Source: an uncultured Alphaproteobacteria bacterium (GTDB taxonomy: Bacteria; Pseudomonadota; Alphaproteobacteria; RF32; CAG-239). From it: DNA of 60,233 nucleotides. A model generated the notes under the pieces. It searched no databases. It saw only the letters and a program-made list of their open reading frames with translations, and had not been told where the DNA came from. The DNA lies in the NCBI GenBank assembly GCA_910577095.1, contig CAJTLY010000011.1, positions 1-60,233 on the forward strand, read 5' to 3'. A program made the position numbers and the translations under genes. Shown piece by piece: positions 50,520 to 59,435 of this stretch (position 1 is the stretch's first letter; every line of letters begins with the position of its first letter).

Positions 50520-51527
50520 CTACAGTCCCTTTCTTTTTAAAAAGACAGCCAACAGCGCCAACAGCAACGCTCCCGACAGCGGCCAGTAAAAAAGGTCTTT
50601 GGCTTCGCGAACAAACTGGTCTTCGTTGACAGTAGGCTCCAGGCGGTCAATTTCGTCATAAATCTTTTGCAAACCGACGGTATCGCCGGCACGAAAATAA
50701 GTTCCCTTGGTTTCCGCCGCCAGTTGTTTCAGACTCTGTTCGTCAATCCCGCTCTGCGGCGCCAGCCGGATACCAAACAACGATCCCGTTAACGAATCTT
50801 CGGCACCGACGCCGATGGTATAAATTTTTACTTTTTCGTCGCGGGCCAGATTGATCGCCTGCGCCATGCCGAGACTGCCGTCGTTATTCTCGCCGTCGGT
50901 CAGCAGGATAATGATTTTATCGTCGCTTTTGCCGCTTTCGCGAATATTTTTGAGGGCTAACCCGAGAGCATCGCCGATTGAAGTGGAATTTCCGGCCATG
51001 CCGGCGTCCATTGCCCATAAAATATCACTGACCGACTGTTTGTCAAAAGTGACCGGCGACTGCAAATAAGCGCGAGTCCCGAACAAAATCAACCCGATAC
51101 GGTCATTTGGCCGCTGTTTGATAAAATTTCCGGCTGCCAGTTTAACCGCGGTCAGACGGTCGATCCGGCGGCGGTTCAGCACAAAATCGGGTTCGCGCAT
51201 TGAAGTGGAAATGTCCATCACCATCATGATATCGCGGCCGTAATCTTTGATCCGCACCGGTTCGCCCAACCACTGCGGACGAGCGGCAGCGGTAACCAGC
51301 AAAATCCACACCAACGACAGCAAAGCCATTCCTTTTGACCAACCTTGGCCGCCGTCGGCAGACTGCCGCCACAAACTGCCTGACTTGAGATTAATTTGAG
51401 CGATATCTTTTAAAAAAGGCACCCGCAACGCATCGCCGTGCAGTCCTTTGACCGGCGGCAAAAAGCGATACACCGCCCATGGCAGCAGCAACAGCACAAA
51501 CATCCAAGGGTACAGCAAACGGATCAT
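50520..51527 (-). CDS. batA: BatA: VWA-domain membrane protein
   Basis: 335 residues from the ATG at 51527, overlapping the DUF4381 stop (ATGA) and preceded by GGAG at 7 nt. Membrane helices at the start (about 5-20), at about 60-75 and at the C-terminus (about 310-328). The VWA domain keeps an intact metal site: MDISTS near residue 90, then TDGENN near 195. BatA forms a ring-like complex with MoxR-type ATPases in related systems. It stays functional by motif, unlike BatB here. Confidence 0.9.
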   Translation of the reverse strand: MIRLLYPWMFVLLLLPWAVYRFLPPVKGLHGDALRVPFLKDIAQINLKSGSLWRQSADGGQGWSKGMALLSLVWILLVTAAARPQWLGEPVRIKDYGRDIMMVMDISTSMREPDFVLNRRRIDRLTAVKLAAGNFIKQRPNDRIGLILFGTRAYLQSPVTFDKQSVSDILWAMDAGMAGNSTSIGDALGLALKNIRESGKSDDKIIILLTDGENNDGSLGMAQAINLARDEKVKIYTIGVGAEDSLTGSLFGIRLAPQSGIDEQSLKQLAAETKGTYFRAGDTVGLQKIYDEIDRLEPTVNEDQFVREAKDLFYWPLSGALLLALLAVFLKRKGL

Positions 51528-51976
51528 AAGTTTTCTCCAATCCAGCTGCGGCAAAAACGATAAAGATCGGCAATATCGCTGCTGTCATAGCTCTTTGAAG
51601 CCGCGTTCATATAAGGGGCATCCAGCAGAAGCCGCGCCGCTTTGCCGGAAATTTTCACTTTGGAATGCCGATTTAAGAACTCAATCCAGTCAATGCCGAA
51701 CAAGGCGGCCGCCGACTTGTATTTATAAACGCAGATCCGGCGTAAAATCTGCGACATCTTAACCGCCGACGCCGGATCGGGACGGCGGGCGTTTTCCAAC
51801 AGCCTGAGCGCATAGCGCTTTTTGCTCTTGCGCAACGCCGTCCTTATCAGCCAAACGGCAACAACCAACGTTGCCAGCACGGCCAACATCACCCACCAGC
51901 CCCAGGCCGGCGGAAAAAAAGATATTTCGGTGAGCGGCAGGTGAATGTCGCGCAACTCCGGTAAATTGTCCTGCAT
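51524..51976 (-). CDS. DUF4381-family protein
   Basis: 150 residues. A membrane helix at about 28-47 (WVMLAVLATLVVAVWLI) and a cytoplasmic helical domain (YALRLLENARRPDPASAVKMSQILRRI, then GIDWIEFLNRHSK) as in DUF4381 proteins that stand between DUF58 and BatA in Bat operons. It is the first gene of this Bat cluster; DUF58 and MoxR are not upstream of it. The promoter should be in the 84 bp between 51977 and 52060, ahead of the marC terminator. Confidence 0.85.
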   Translation of the reverse strand: MQDNLPELRDIHLPLTEISFFPPAWGWWVMLAVLATLVVAVWLIRTALRKSKKRYALRLLENARRPDPASAVKMSQILRRICVYKYKSAAALFGIDWIEFLNRHSKVKISGKAARLLLDAPYMNAASKSYDSSDIADLYRFCRSWIGENL

Positions 51977-52059
51977 TGATCAACGCCTTTTTTGTTTTAT
52001 CTGTATTAAATTTAAGTTTTAATCCGCCAAATATCAAGACTTGTTTATATATTAAACAG

Positions 52060-52084
52060 AAAACCCGGCTCAACGCCGGGTTTT
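52060..52084 (-). terminator. marC terminator
   Basis: Stem AAAACCCGGC / GCCGGGTTTT with loop TCAAC, 18 nt past the marC stop codon on the minus strand. Confidence 0.85.
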
Positions 52085-52101
52085 CGAAAAGCGATTGCGG
52101 T

Positions 52102-52710
52102 TTAGGAAACATGGTTGGAAATCTGTTCAATCAAAACCGTAATGTTAGTGATAAACAGCTTGACCGAAATCGCCAACAAAATGATCCCGAAAAACTTTTG
52201 CAGCATATAAATGAAACTGGGACCGAGCTTTTTCTCAATCAGCTTGGCAAGACGTATAACCACATAAACCACCAGCATGTTCGCTACGATGGCCAGCAAA
52301 ACGTTAATGTTGGCAAATTGGGCGCGAATCGTCAACAATGTTGTCAGAGCGCCGGCACCGGCAATCAGCGGAAACACCAGCGGCACAAACAGCGAATCTT
52401 TGGGCGTGTCCGGCCCTTCGCGAAAAATCTCGATATCAAGTATCATTTCCAGCGCCATAATAAAGATAATCAGCGAACCGGCAATCGCAAACGACGACAT
52501 GTCAAGTTTGAACAAATCCAGAAAAAATTCGCCGATATAAAAGAAACCGATAAACATCAGAAAAGACCACAAGGTAATTTTATCGGCATTGATTTTCTTG
52601 CCGCGCTTTTTCAGCTTAAGAATGATCGGCACCGACCCGAGAATGTCAATCACGGCAAACAAAACCACAAAAGCACTGATAAACTGGCGCATACTGAATT
52701 CGGAAAACAT
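52102..52710 (-). CDS. MarC-family (UPF0056) membrane protein
   Basis: 202 residues from the ATG at 52710, which has AGAGG 5 nt upstream. Six membrane segments with the family pattern: FVVLFAVIDILGSVPIIL at the start, FREGPDTPKDSLFVPLVFPLIAGAGALTTLL in the middle. MarC proteins are inner-membrane proteins of unknown function, formerly linked to antibiotic resistance. It has its own terminator at 52060. Confidence 0.93.
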   Translation of the reverse strand: MFSEFSMRQFISAFVVLFAVIDILGSVPIILKLKKRGKKINADKITLWSFLMFIGFFYIGEFFLDLFKLDMSSFAIAGSLIIFIMALEMILDIEIFREGPDTPKDSLFVPLVFPLIAGAGALTTLLTIRAQFANINVLLAIVANMLVVYVVIRLAKLIEKKLGPSFIYMLQKFFGIILLAISVKLFITNITVLIEQISNHVS

Positions 52711-52779
52711 CTGTACCTCTTTGAAAAAAATTAAAAACCGCACTTGTCTTAACACTTTTGCAAATGCAGTCAACAAATT

Positions 52780-54162
52780 TTAATCATAAAAGGCCGAATT
52801 TTTGTTTATCGTATAAATATCGCGGTTTTCGGGCAGATTATACCACACATACATCAGATTGCGGTCGGGGCAGTCCGCACGACACCAGGCGTCATAATTG
52901 CCGATCACCTGACGTTGCAGGCGGGACGGAAAAACCAGCCGAATCGTATTATCCAGTTTTTGCGCCAGCGCCGAAGAAAACGACGGCGAGCTGACAATAT
53001 TCATCACCACCATACCGCCGGGCGCCACCCGCCGCCGCACCCGCGCAAAATACTCGGCGGTTACCAAATCAAGCGGAATAATATGACGGCTTGAATAAGT
53101 GTCGAGAACTATCAGATCGTACAATTCCGCGTTTTCTTTCAGAAACTGGTTGGCATCCTGAACCACAAAGCTTTTGTTGGGCCCAAGCTTTTCCGGTAAA
53201 AAATATTGCTCGGAAATTCGTTGCAGCGAAGCGTCGACATCAACGTAAACATAACGGTTATGCCGGTCGTTGAGTCCCATCGTAAAACCGCCGGCGCCGA
53301 CAATCAGAATATTCTTGGGTCGGCCGTCAGTCGGCAACGGCGCGATAAAATTGTCTTCGACAAAACGAACATAATCAAAACGCAGCGCCGGATCATCCGA
53401 AACTTTGGAAGCGCCGCCGCCGTTCATCATCATAATTTTGGAGCGGCCGCCGTCGGCTTCCTCCACCGATACCGTTGTCACCGCGTTGTTCTCGACAATA
53501 TGATACAATTCTGCCAGCAGGCTGTCACGGTTCAGCAATATGGCTGCCAACATGATTATCCCGGCAACCGTATAATTGCGCCATCCGAGCATCCACGCCG
53601 TCAAAAGCGTTACCGCGGTTATCAGCATCACGGTGTGATTAACGCCGATAAACGGCATAATCAACAGGGTTGTTAAAATCGAACCAAGTACCGAGCCCAC
53701 CGTATCGACCGCCATGATCTGCCCGGTATTGTTACGATCAAAGCGATTGAGATAACGACTCAAAACCGCGGTAATTTTTCCAAACAAATAAGGTGCTGCC
53801 GACAACAGCAACAACGAATAAACAAAAGTCTGCACAATGTTGGAGCGTACGCCCGCCGCATTCATAGCCACAAAATAAAGATCAATCAGCAGGTAAGAAG
53901 AAGCCAGTACCGTCATCAGCGCAATGATGACAAAATCAACCGCCAACACCCGGCGAATCCGATTGCGGCGAATCGGAACCACCGAACCGCGGTAATAACC
54001 GAATGACATAAACGCCAGTATAATGCCGATGATAATTGAGGCCGTTACCGCGGTAGAACCGACAAAACCGCTCAACTGGCGCATCACCGCCAACTCCAGT
54101 GACAAGCTGGCAAAGCCACCGGCAAATACCGCCGCAAACAAAACATATTTCAGATTTCGCAC
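52780..54162 (-). CDS. Membrane protein fused to spermidine-synthase-like methyltransferase fold
   Basis: 460 residues. The N-terminal 210 residues hold seven hydrophobic segments as in the membrane half of fused MFS/SpeE proteins (GGFASLSLELAVMRQLSGFVGST). The C-terminal half (about 250-440) has a Rossmann fold of the SpeE type: ILIVGAGGFTMG, YVDVDASLQRISEQYF, and VLDTYSSRHIIPLD. The key Asp of polyamine synthases is present (LDTYSS). The true substrate of these fused proteins is unknown; polyamine synthesis is not sure. It is divergent from the next gene. Confidence 0.8.
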   Translation of the reverse strand: MRNLKYVLFAAVFAGGFASLSLELAVMRQLSGFVGSTAVTASIIIGIILAFMSFGYYRGSVVPIRRNRIRRVLAVDFVIIALMTVLASSYLLIDLYFVAMNAAGVRSNIVQTFVYSLLLLSAAPYLFGKITAVLSRYLNRFDRNNTGQIMAVDTVGSVLGSILTTLLIMPFIGVNHTVMLITAVTLLTAWMLGWRNYTVAGIIMLAAILLNRDSLLAELYHIVENNAVTTVSVEEADGGRSKIMMMNGGGASKVSDDPALRFDYVRFVEDNFIAPLPTDGRPKNILIVGAGGFTMGLNDRHNRYVYVDVDASLQRISEQYFLPEKLGPNKSFVVQDANQFLKENAELYDLIVLDTYSSRHIIPLDLVTAEYFARVRRRVAPGGMVVMNIVSSPSFSSALAQKLDNTIRLVFPSRLQRQVIGNYDAWCRADCPDRNLMYVWYNLPENRDIYTINKNSAFYD

Positions 54163-54312
54163 CGTTCAGTCTCCCGCTTTCGTTTTTTCAAAGTTATAGG
54201 CAAAGCAGATATTATGCAACAATTTTTCGGCAACGCCAAACTTATCCGCTTGACCTTGCGGGGAAAAAACGATAACGTAAGCGTACGGCTCCTTTCTCAA
54301 ACGAGGTATGCG

Positions 54313-55626
54313 ATGCGAACGGAAACCAGACTGGAAAAATATCAGGAACAGTTAAAAAACACCCCCCGTCCCGGGCGGTTTAATTTGTACGCTTTTATCT
54401 TCAATTCGTTTTACTATCTCTATACCGCAATGCCGGGATACTTTCTGCTGTATTTTTGCGGCAGCCTCATTCTGATGACAGCCGGTTATGCTGCCGTTCG
54501 CAGTCTTTGGGTTATTCCGCTCGTGATGCTCGGAACCAGAATCGTCAACGCTTTTTGGGCCGACCGGGCCCGTCTCCGCCACATCCGTCGTTTTATTGAA
54601 CGTAACCAAGACGTCAATTACAGCCGCCCGGTCATTTTTTACCCGGTGCCGGTCAGGCGTCTGCTGATCAGCAGCTTGGTCAGCGGCGGCCTGTATCAGA
54701 TTTATTGGATGTACAAAAACTGGCAGGCGGTTCGGCGCGATACCCGCGACAACCAAATTTTCCCGGTCGTCCGGGGGTGGCTGTTGGGAATCTTTTATAT
54801 TTATCCGCTGCTGCAAACCGTTCGCCTTAATCTGCAACGCAGCAAAACCGAAGGACGGCATTTCAGGCAAACGGCCGTCGCTTATACGGCATGTTTGTTT
54901 ATTCAGACCGGATTGTGTGTGGCTTTTTATTACGGCAGCGCCCGATTGACATATCTTTATACCGTATGGTTTGCGCTTACCGCCGTCTGGCTGACCGGCC
55001 TGTATCTGCTGATTACCATTCAAAAGCGCATTAATTTTCATAACCGCAAAAAAAACACCAAACTGCAACTGCAAAACGGCTGGCACTGGGGCGAAGCCGC
55101 GGTTATCGCCGTCGGTTTTCTTCTCAGCTTCGGATCTTTGTTTTGGCACCATCCGCAGCAGCAAAATGACGAAAAGCTGGGACTTGCTCTCGCCAGCACC
55201 TACCGAATGACAGAAGGATACGCCGGTTTTTGCCGCAAACAGGGATATGAAATGACGCGTTTTCCCAAAGTTTACAACGAATATTTCCGTCCTGAAATCG
55301 AGATTATCAATCGTCGGCTGAAACCCTACAATCTGACAATGGAACAGGCGTGGGAATTTTTCCGCATCAAACTCAACACGGTGATGGACGAAAGCATCAT
55401 GCGCGAATTCTCTGCCCTCAAACCGGCGGTGATCGAACAAATTATCCGCCAGTACAAAAAAGAACAAATTGATAATTTTGACGAAAGCGTTGCCCGAGAA
55501 TTTCTCGAAAAAGAAATAACCCTGCCGGTTATATGCTCGGAAACGGACAACAATGCCGAAATTTTGATTGACAATAACGAAGCTTATAAAAAATTCTTTC
55601 GCGAAACTGTCAGCCAAATTCGCTGA
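54313..55626 (+). CDS. DUF4234-like polytopic membrane protein
   Basis: 437 residues from the ATG at 54313, with GAGG 6 nt upstream; an earlier ATG at 54214 is less likely. Six to seven membrane segments (about 30-70, 115-130, 160-178, 200-225, 232-255, 285-300). GGLYQIYWMYKNWQAVRRDT (about 125-145) matches the DUF4234 core (YWxYKNxxxV). The last 130 residues are charged, helical and cytoplasmic or periplasmic. Role unknown. Confidence 0.72.
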   Translation: MRTETRLEKYQEQLKNTPRPGRFNLYAFIFNSFYYLYTAMPGYFLLYFCGSLILMTAGYAAVRSLWVIPLVMLGTRIVNAFWADRARLRHIRRFIERNQDVNYSRPVIFYPVPVRRLLISSLVSGGLYQIYWMYKNWQAVRRDTRDNQIFPVVRGWLLGIFYIYPLLQTVRLNLQRSKTEGRHFRQTAVAYTACLFIQTGLCVAFYYGSARLTYLYTVWFALTAVWLTGLYLLITIQKRINFHNRKKNTKLQLQNGWHWGEAAVIAVGFLLSFGSLFWHHPQQQNDEKLGLALASTYRMTEGYAGFCRKQGYEMTRFPKVYNEYFRPEIEIINRRLKPYNLTMEQAWEFFRIKLNTVMDESIMREFSALKPAVIEQIIRQYKKEQIDNFDESVAREFLEKEITLPVICSETDNNAEILIDNNEAYKKFFRETVSQIR

Positions 55627-55642
55627 CATCAAATTTTGGATA

Positions 55643-55680
55643 TAAAAACCGCCCTTTACCGATTTTAAAAGGCGGTTTTG
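55643..55680. terminator. Bidirectional terminator
   Basis: Stem AAAACCGCC / GGCGGTTTT between the converging membrane-protein and recombinase genes. Confidence 0.75.
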
Positions 55681-55700
55681 CGGCTTTTACTCCTTTGGTT

Positions 55701-56300
55701 TTATACCGGTAAATTGTTCAAATAACGATATAATGTACTTTCGTTGACTTTCAGCAAGCGGGCAATGTGGCTTTTGGATGCACCGCCGTCCAACAACTTT
55801 TTGATCTGCGGCGCCTTTCCCGCCAGTTTGCTGCCTTTTTTGTTTTTGCTGCCTTTGGGGCGCCCCAGCACCTTCCCTTCGGCTTTCAGCCTTTGCAAAC
55901 ACTGCATCGTCCGTGATTTGATCATGTTTTTTTCAATTTCGCTGGAAAGGGAAAACGCAAAGGCCAAAACTTTGGAGTTTATGTCATCTCCCAACTTATA
56001 CCCCTCTTTGATGGTCCATACCTGACACCCCTTTTCCATGCATTGATGCAAAATTGCCATCACCTGCAGCAAATTCCGCCCCAGACGGCTCAATTCCGAA
56101 CAGAGCAAAATGTCGGTATCGTTAAGCTTGTTCAACAACTTGGACAATTTTCGCTTTTCCAAATCCTTTGACGAAGAAACGGTTTCCTCAACCCAACGAT
56201 CGATTTCCAAAGAATTTTTATTTATAAATTCCCTGATCTCAAATTTTTGGTTTTCCAAATCCTGTTTACAGGTGCTTATTCTTAAATATCCATATATCAT
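55701..56300 (-). CDS. Serine recombinase (resolvase/invertase)
   Basis: 199 residues from the ATG at 56300 with AAGGGA 6 nt upstream. Catalytic Ser9 lies in YGYLRIST; the resolvase core continues with LLCSELSRLGRNLLQVMAIL (about 70-90) and the long helix with SSEIEKNMIKSRT. The C-terminal helix-turn-helix (GGASKSHIARLLKVNESTLYRYL) binds DNA at the crossover site. It cuts and rejoins DNA through a Ser-DNA link. The first half uses many AT-rich codons, which suggests transfer. It lies 240 bp from tRNA-Val, a common integration site. Confidence 0.93.
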   Translation of the reverse strand: MIYGYLRISTCKQDLENQKFEIREFINKNSLEIDRWVEETVSSSKDLEKRKLSKLLNKLNDTDILLCSELSRLGRNLLQVMAILHQCMEKGCQVWTIKEGYKLGDDINSKVLAFAFSLSSEIEKNMIKSRTMQCLQRLKAEGKVLGRPKGSKNKKGSKLAGKAPQIKKLLDGGASKSHIARLLKVNESTLYRYLNNLPV

Positions 56301-56540
56301 GGCAAATCCCTTAATTCTGTTAATGAGAATTTTCTTGTAACAGGTTTGATAAGTTATCTCTAAATTATCAAACACTTATATAGGGTATCTTTTGCCACCC
56401 GAACTGTCTGCGGCATTTCGATCTTTAAAAACAAAAACCTTTCTGCCGGCGCCGGAATACACCGGTTGCCCGGTTGTCTATTTTTGACAGCGGAAATTCA
56501 AGATATAAAAAAAAAGCAGGTTTTAACCTGCTTTCAAAAA

Positions 56541-56616
56541 TGGTGGGTGTGACAAGGATCGAACTTGTGACCCCTACGATGTCAACGTAGTGCTCATACC
56601 GCTGAGCTACACACCC
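56541..56616 (-). tRNA. tRNA-Val (GAC)
   Basis: 76 nt on the minus strand. Acceptor stem GGGTGTG/CACACCC, encoded CCA at 56541-56543, D and T arms (GTTCGATCC), and anticodon loop TTGACAT, anticodon GAC, which reads GUC and GUU valine codons. Confidence 0.96.
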
Positions 56617-56784
56617 GTGTGATGGATATCTATTTAGCCTATCCCGATTAATTTGGCAAGACTTTTTTTTACTTACCATAAATTTTATATTAGAAACGGG
56701 TTCAATTTTTGAAATGCTTTTTGTTATCAAAAAGTTAATCTTTTACGAGTACGATAGATTTTCCAACATGATGCAGGAGTAGCC

Positions 56785-57669
56785 ATGACAGAGCGAAAAA
56801 TTGATTTTAACGTTGATTATTCCAAACTAAACATCATCAGCGAACACAACACCAAAGAACCGCGTTATCCGATTGTTCTGTCGGTGCCGCACAGCGGCCG
56901 CGTTTTTCCGCAGGAATTTCTCGACAATGTCGAAGTTGACGTCAATGAACTGCGCAGCAACGAAGATCCGTTTGTTGACGAATTGTTCATGGACGCTTCC
57001 AACCTCGGCATTCCGATGGTCGCTTTAAACGTCGGCCGCGCCTTTATCGACGTGAACCGCGATGCGATTGAGCTTGACCCTTCGATGTTTTACAATTATC
57101 CCAACGCCGACATGGTTGTCGGCAACCGGCGCTGCCGGGTCGGTTTGGGTTTGTTTCACCGCATTACAGCTTCGCGACAGAATATATACGGCGGTTTGCT
57201 TGATTATGAAGAAGCCCTGCAGCGGATCAAAAACGTCTACAATCCCTATCACGCCCATTTGCAAAAGATGATTGACCGCTGCAGCAAAAAGTTCGGTTTC
57301 TGTCTGGTACTCGACTGTCACTCCATGCCTTCAAAAATCTGCAATATCATGCAGGACAACCGGCAAATCGAGTTCTGTCTCGGCACGTTGTTTGAGCAGA
57401 GCTGCCCTTCCGAAATGTATGAGTTTATGCTGCAACGGCTGAAACAAAAGTATAACGTCAGTCTCGACTGCCCGTATTCGGGGGCACACATCAGTTTTAA
57501 CTACTGTCAGCCGCGCAAAAACGTTTATACACTGCAAATAGAGATTAACCGCAGCTTGTACGAAGACGAGGCTGTGTATAAAAAAAATGCTAATTTTCAA
57601 TACATTAGCTCCGATATCTGTGCAGCTGTGATTGATCTTGGCAATTTTTTACTGGATTTTAAAAAATAA
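56785..57669 (+). CDS. N-formylglutamate amidohydrolase-like protein
   Basis: 294 residues. VLSVPHSGRVFP (about 33-43) and VALNVGRAFIDVNRD (about 78-92), plus VLDCHSMPS (about 178), are the HutG/N-formylglutamate amidohydrolase metal-site pattern. In histidine breakdown this enzyme splits N-formylglutamate into glutamate and formate. No other hut gene is near, so the true substrate may differ. TGCAGGAGTAGCC precedes the ATG. Confidence 0.88.
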   Translation: MTERKIDFNVDYSKLNIISEHNTKEPRYPIVLSVPHSGRVFPQEFLDNVEVDVNELRSNEDPFVDELFMDASNLGIPMVALNVGRAFIDVNRDAIELDPSMFYNYPNADMVVGNRRCRVGLGLFHRITASRQNIYGGLLDYEEALQRIKNVYNPYHAHLQKMIDRCSKKFGFCLVLDCHSMPSKICNIMQDNRQIEFCLGTLFEQSCPSEMYEFMLQRLKQKYNVSLDCPYSGAHISFNYCQPRKNVYTLQIEINRSLYEDEAVYKKNANFQYISSDICAAVIDLGNFLLDFKK

Positions 57670-57855
57670 ATATGGTATAAACGCCTCTGTTTTAATGCTT
57701 TATGGCTATGGGCCGTTATTGTATAACCTGCCCCCAAATCGATCTTTTTTCTATTTATTTTGCCGTTAAGCAGATTGAAATCAACCACTGGTTTGAGGGA
57801 TGTCTGTGGCAGTTTGGGGAAACAGAGGGATACTGTTGGAAGTATCAAATTTTTT

Positions 57856-58533
57856 ATGTTTTTTCTTATATTGCTGATGTTGTTTCAGCCCCTGCCGGCA
57901 AACGCCCGGGACACCGTAGTTGTGGATGACGCGTTTGTTTGTATGGATGCAACCACCAAAGCGGAAGAAAGGTACCAGATTCAAAAATATCTGCTCACCT
58001 CGATCTCAACCGTCGAAACCGGTAAATGGAACAGCCAAACTCAGCAGAAAATGGCTTGGCCCTGGACAATCAACGTCCGCGGAAAAGGTCATTATTATAA
58101 AACCAAAGAAGCGGCCATCGCCGCGGCAAAAGCTTTTCGCAAACGCGGGATTAAAAGCTTTGACGTCGGTTGTATGCAAATTAACATGAAATTCCACGGG
58201 CACGAATTTGCCAGTTTGGAAGAAGCTTTTGATCCGCAAACCAACGTGGAATATGCAGCTCGTTTTCTTAAACGCTTATATGACCGTCGTCAGGATTGGA
58301 TGAAAGCGGCAACAGATTACCATTCTAAAAAACCGAGGAAAGCTCGGATTTATCACAAAAAACTGCTGGCAGCCCTCGAAACCGCCAAAAAAGGGCATGC
58401 CGTCTATACAACTTTATACGCCGCTGCCGCGGTTCCGGAACCGGTTAAACAAAAAAGAAACTGGCTGAGCCGTTTGCTGTGGGGCGATGATGAGAGCGAG
58501 AAACAAGAAGTCAAACTCTCTTTACGGAGTTGA
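57856..58533 (+). CDS. Exported lytic transglycosylase-like (SLT) protein
   Basis: 225 residues from the ATG at 57856, chosen because it opens a signal peptide (MFFLILLMLFQPLPANA); GGAAG lies 15 nt upstream, which is rather far, so the start is not sure. The SLT fold shows in TSISTVETGKWNSQTQQK (catalytic Glu, about 48), AWPWTINVRGKGHYYKT, then DVGCMQINMKFHG and AARFLKRLY. It would cut peptidoglycan in the periplasm. The tail (about 190-225) is basic. It is co-transcribed with the thioesterase. Confidence 0.82.
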   Translation: MFFLILLMLFQPLPANARDTVVVDDAFVCMDATTKAEERYQIQKYLLTSISTVETGKWNSQTQQKMAWPWTINVRGKGHYYKTKEAAIAAAKAFRKRGIKSFDVGCMQINMKFHGHEFASLEEAFDPQTNVEYAARFLKRLYDRRQDWMKAATDYHSKKPRKARIYHKKLLAALETAKKGHAVYTTLYAAAAVPEPVKQKRNWLSRLLWGDDESEKQEVKLSLRS

Positions 58534-58538
58534 ACTTA

Positions 58539-59270
58539 ATGCAAGTCGATAAAATTTCACTGGACTATCATATCAAAAGTTATGAATGCAATCGCGACGG
58601 CACTTTGCGCCTGTTGACCCTGATGAACATCTTTCAGGACACCGCCGACACTCACGCTTCAAATCTCGGCGTTGGAATTGAACACTGTCTGGCACACGGC
58701 CTCGCCTGGGTCGGTTCCAACTATCAGGTTGCGATTGACCGGATGCCTTCGTGGCACGAAAAGATAACCGTCGTTTCATGGCCGGCCGTAGAGAAAAAAC
58801 TCGGCGCCGTTCGTGACTTTGTGATTCTGGACGCCCAAGGAACGCCGATTATCCGCGCTTCCAGTCAATGGGTCCTCATTGATTTCGCCAAAAAACGGCC
58901 GGTAGTTCTGCGCGATAATCTGCCCATGTACAAAGTGATTGACGAGCGCAGCCTGGAAACTGATTTTCCCCGCCTTCCCGAACCGGAAAGAACGGATTTT
59001 ATAAGTGTTTTTAAGGTTCGTTATGACGATATCGACGTCAACCGCCATGTCAACAATGCCGTTTACCCGTTGTGGGCTTCGGAAGCGGTGCCGGCGGATT
59101 TTCGGCTGTCGCATCACCCCGCAGGGCTGGAGATTGCATTTAAGAAAGAAGGCCTGTTTGGCGAAGGAATAGAAGTTCAAACCCAAATCGACGATCTGAC
59201 GACATTACACAGTATTCATGCCCGCAGCGACGGCCGTGAGCTGGCCAAACTTCGTATTCGCTGGAAATAG
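58539..59270 (+). CDS. Acyl-ACP thioesterase
   Basis: 243 residues from the ATG at 58539 with ACGGAG 9 nt upstream; the TTG at 58530 sits on the stop of the preceding gene. Two tandem hotdog folds of the plant FatA/FatB type: ISLDYHIKSYECNRDGTLRLLTLMNIFQD at the start, then KVRYDDIDVNRHVNNAVYPLWASEA (about 160) with the catalytic Asn/His pair. It frees fatty acids from acyl-ACP in the cytoplasm. Overlaps the end of the transglycosylase unit. Confidence 0.9.
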   Translation: MQVDKISLDYHIKSYECNRDGTLRLLTLMNIFQDTADTHASNLGVGIEHCLAHGLAWVGSNYQVAIDRMPSWHEKITVVSWPAVEKKLGAVRDFVILDAQGTPIIRASSQWVLIDFAKKRPVVLRDNLPMYKVIDERSLETDFPRLPEPERTDFISVFKVRYDDIDVNRHVNNAVYPLWASEAVPADFRLSHHPAGLEIAFKKEGLFGEGIEVQTQIDDLTTLHSIHARSDGRELAKLRIRWK

Positions 59271-59293
59271 TCGGTTATAAGACATTTAATCTT

Positions 59294-59318
59294 AAAGGCG
59301 CCGTACCGGTGCCTTTTT
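59294..59318 (+). terminator. Thioesterase operon terminator
   Basis: Stem AAAGGCGCCG / CGGTGCCTTT with a T run, 24 nt past the stop codon. Confidence 0.8.
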
Positions 59319-59374
59319 ATTTTTCATCCCCTATACAAAAAGATACCTTCGCTATAGCCGGGTTTTCCGGGTAC

Positions 59375-59410
59375 AAAAAAGCACTGTTTCGTATGAAACA
59401 GTGCTTTTTT
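59375..59410. terminator. Bidirectional terminator of the right-edge gene
   Basis: 16-bp stem AAAAAAGCACTGTTTC / GAAACAGTGCTTTTTT with loop GTAT, 26 nt past the minus-strand stop at 59436. Confidence 0.92.
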
Positions 59411-59435
59411 AAGAATCGAGGAATTCCTCGGGCAG

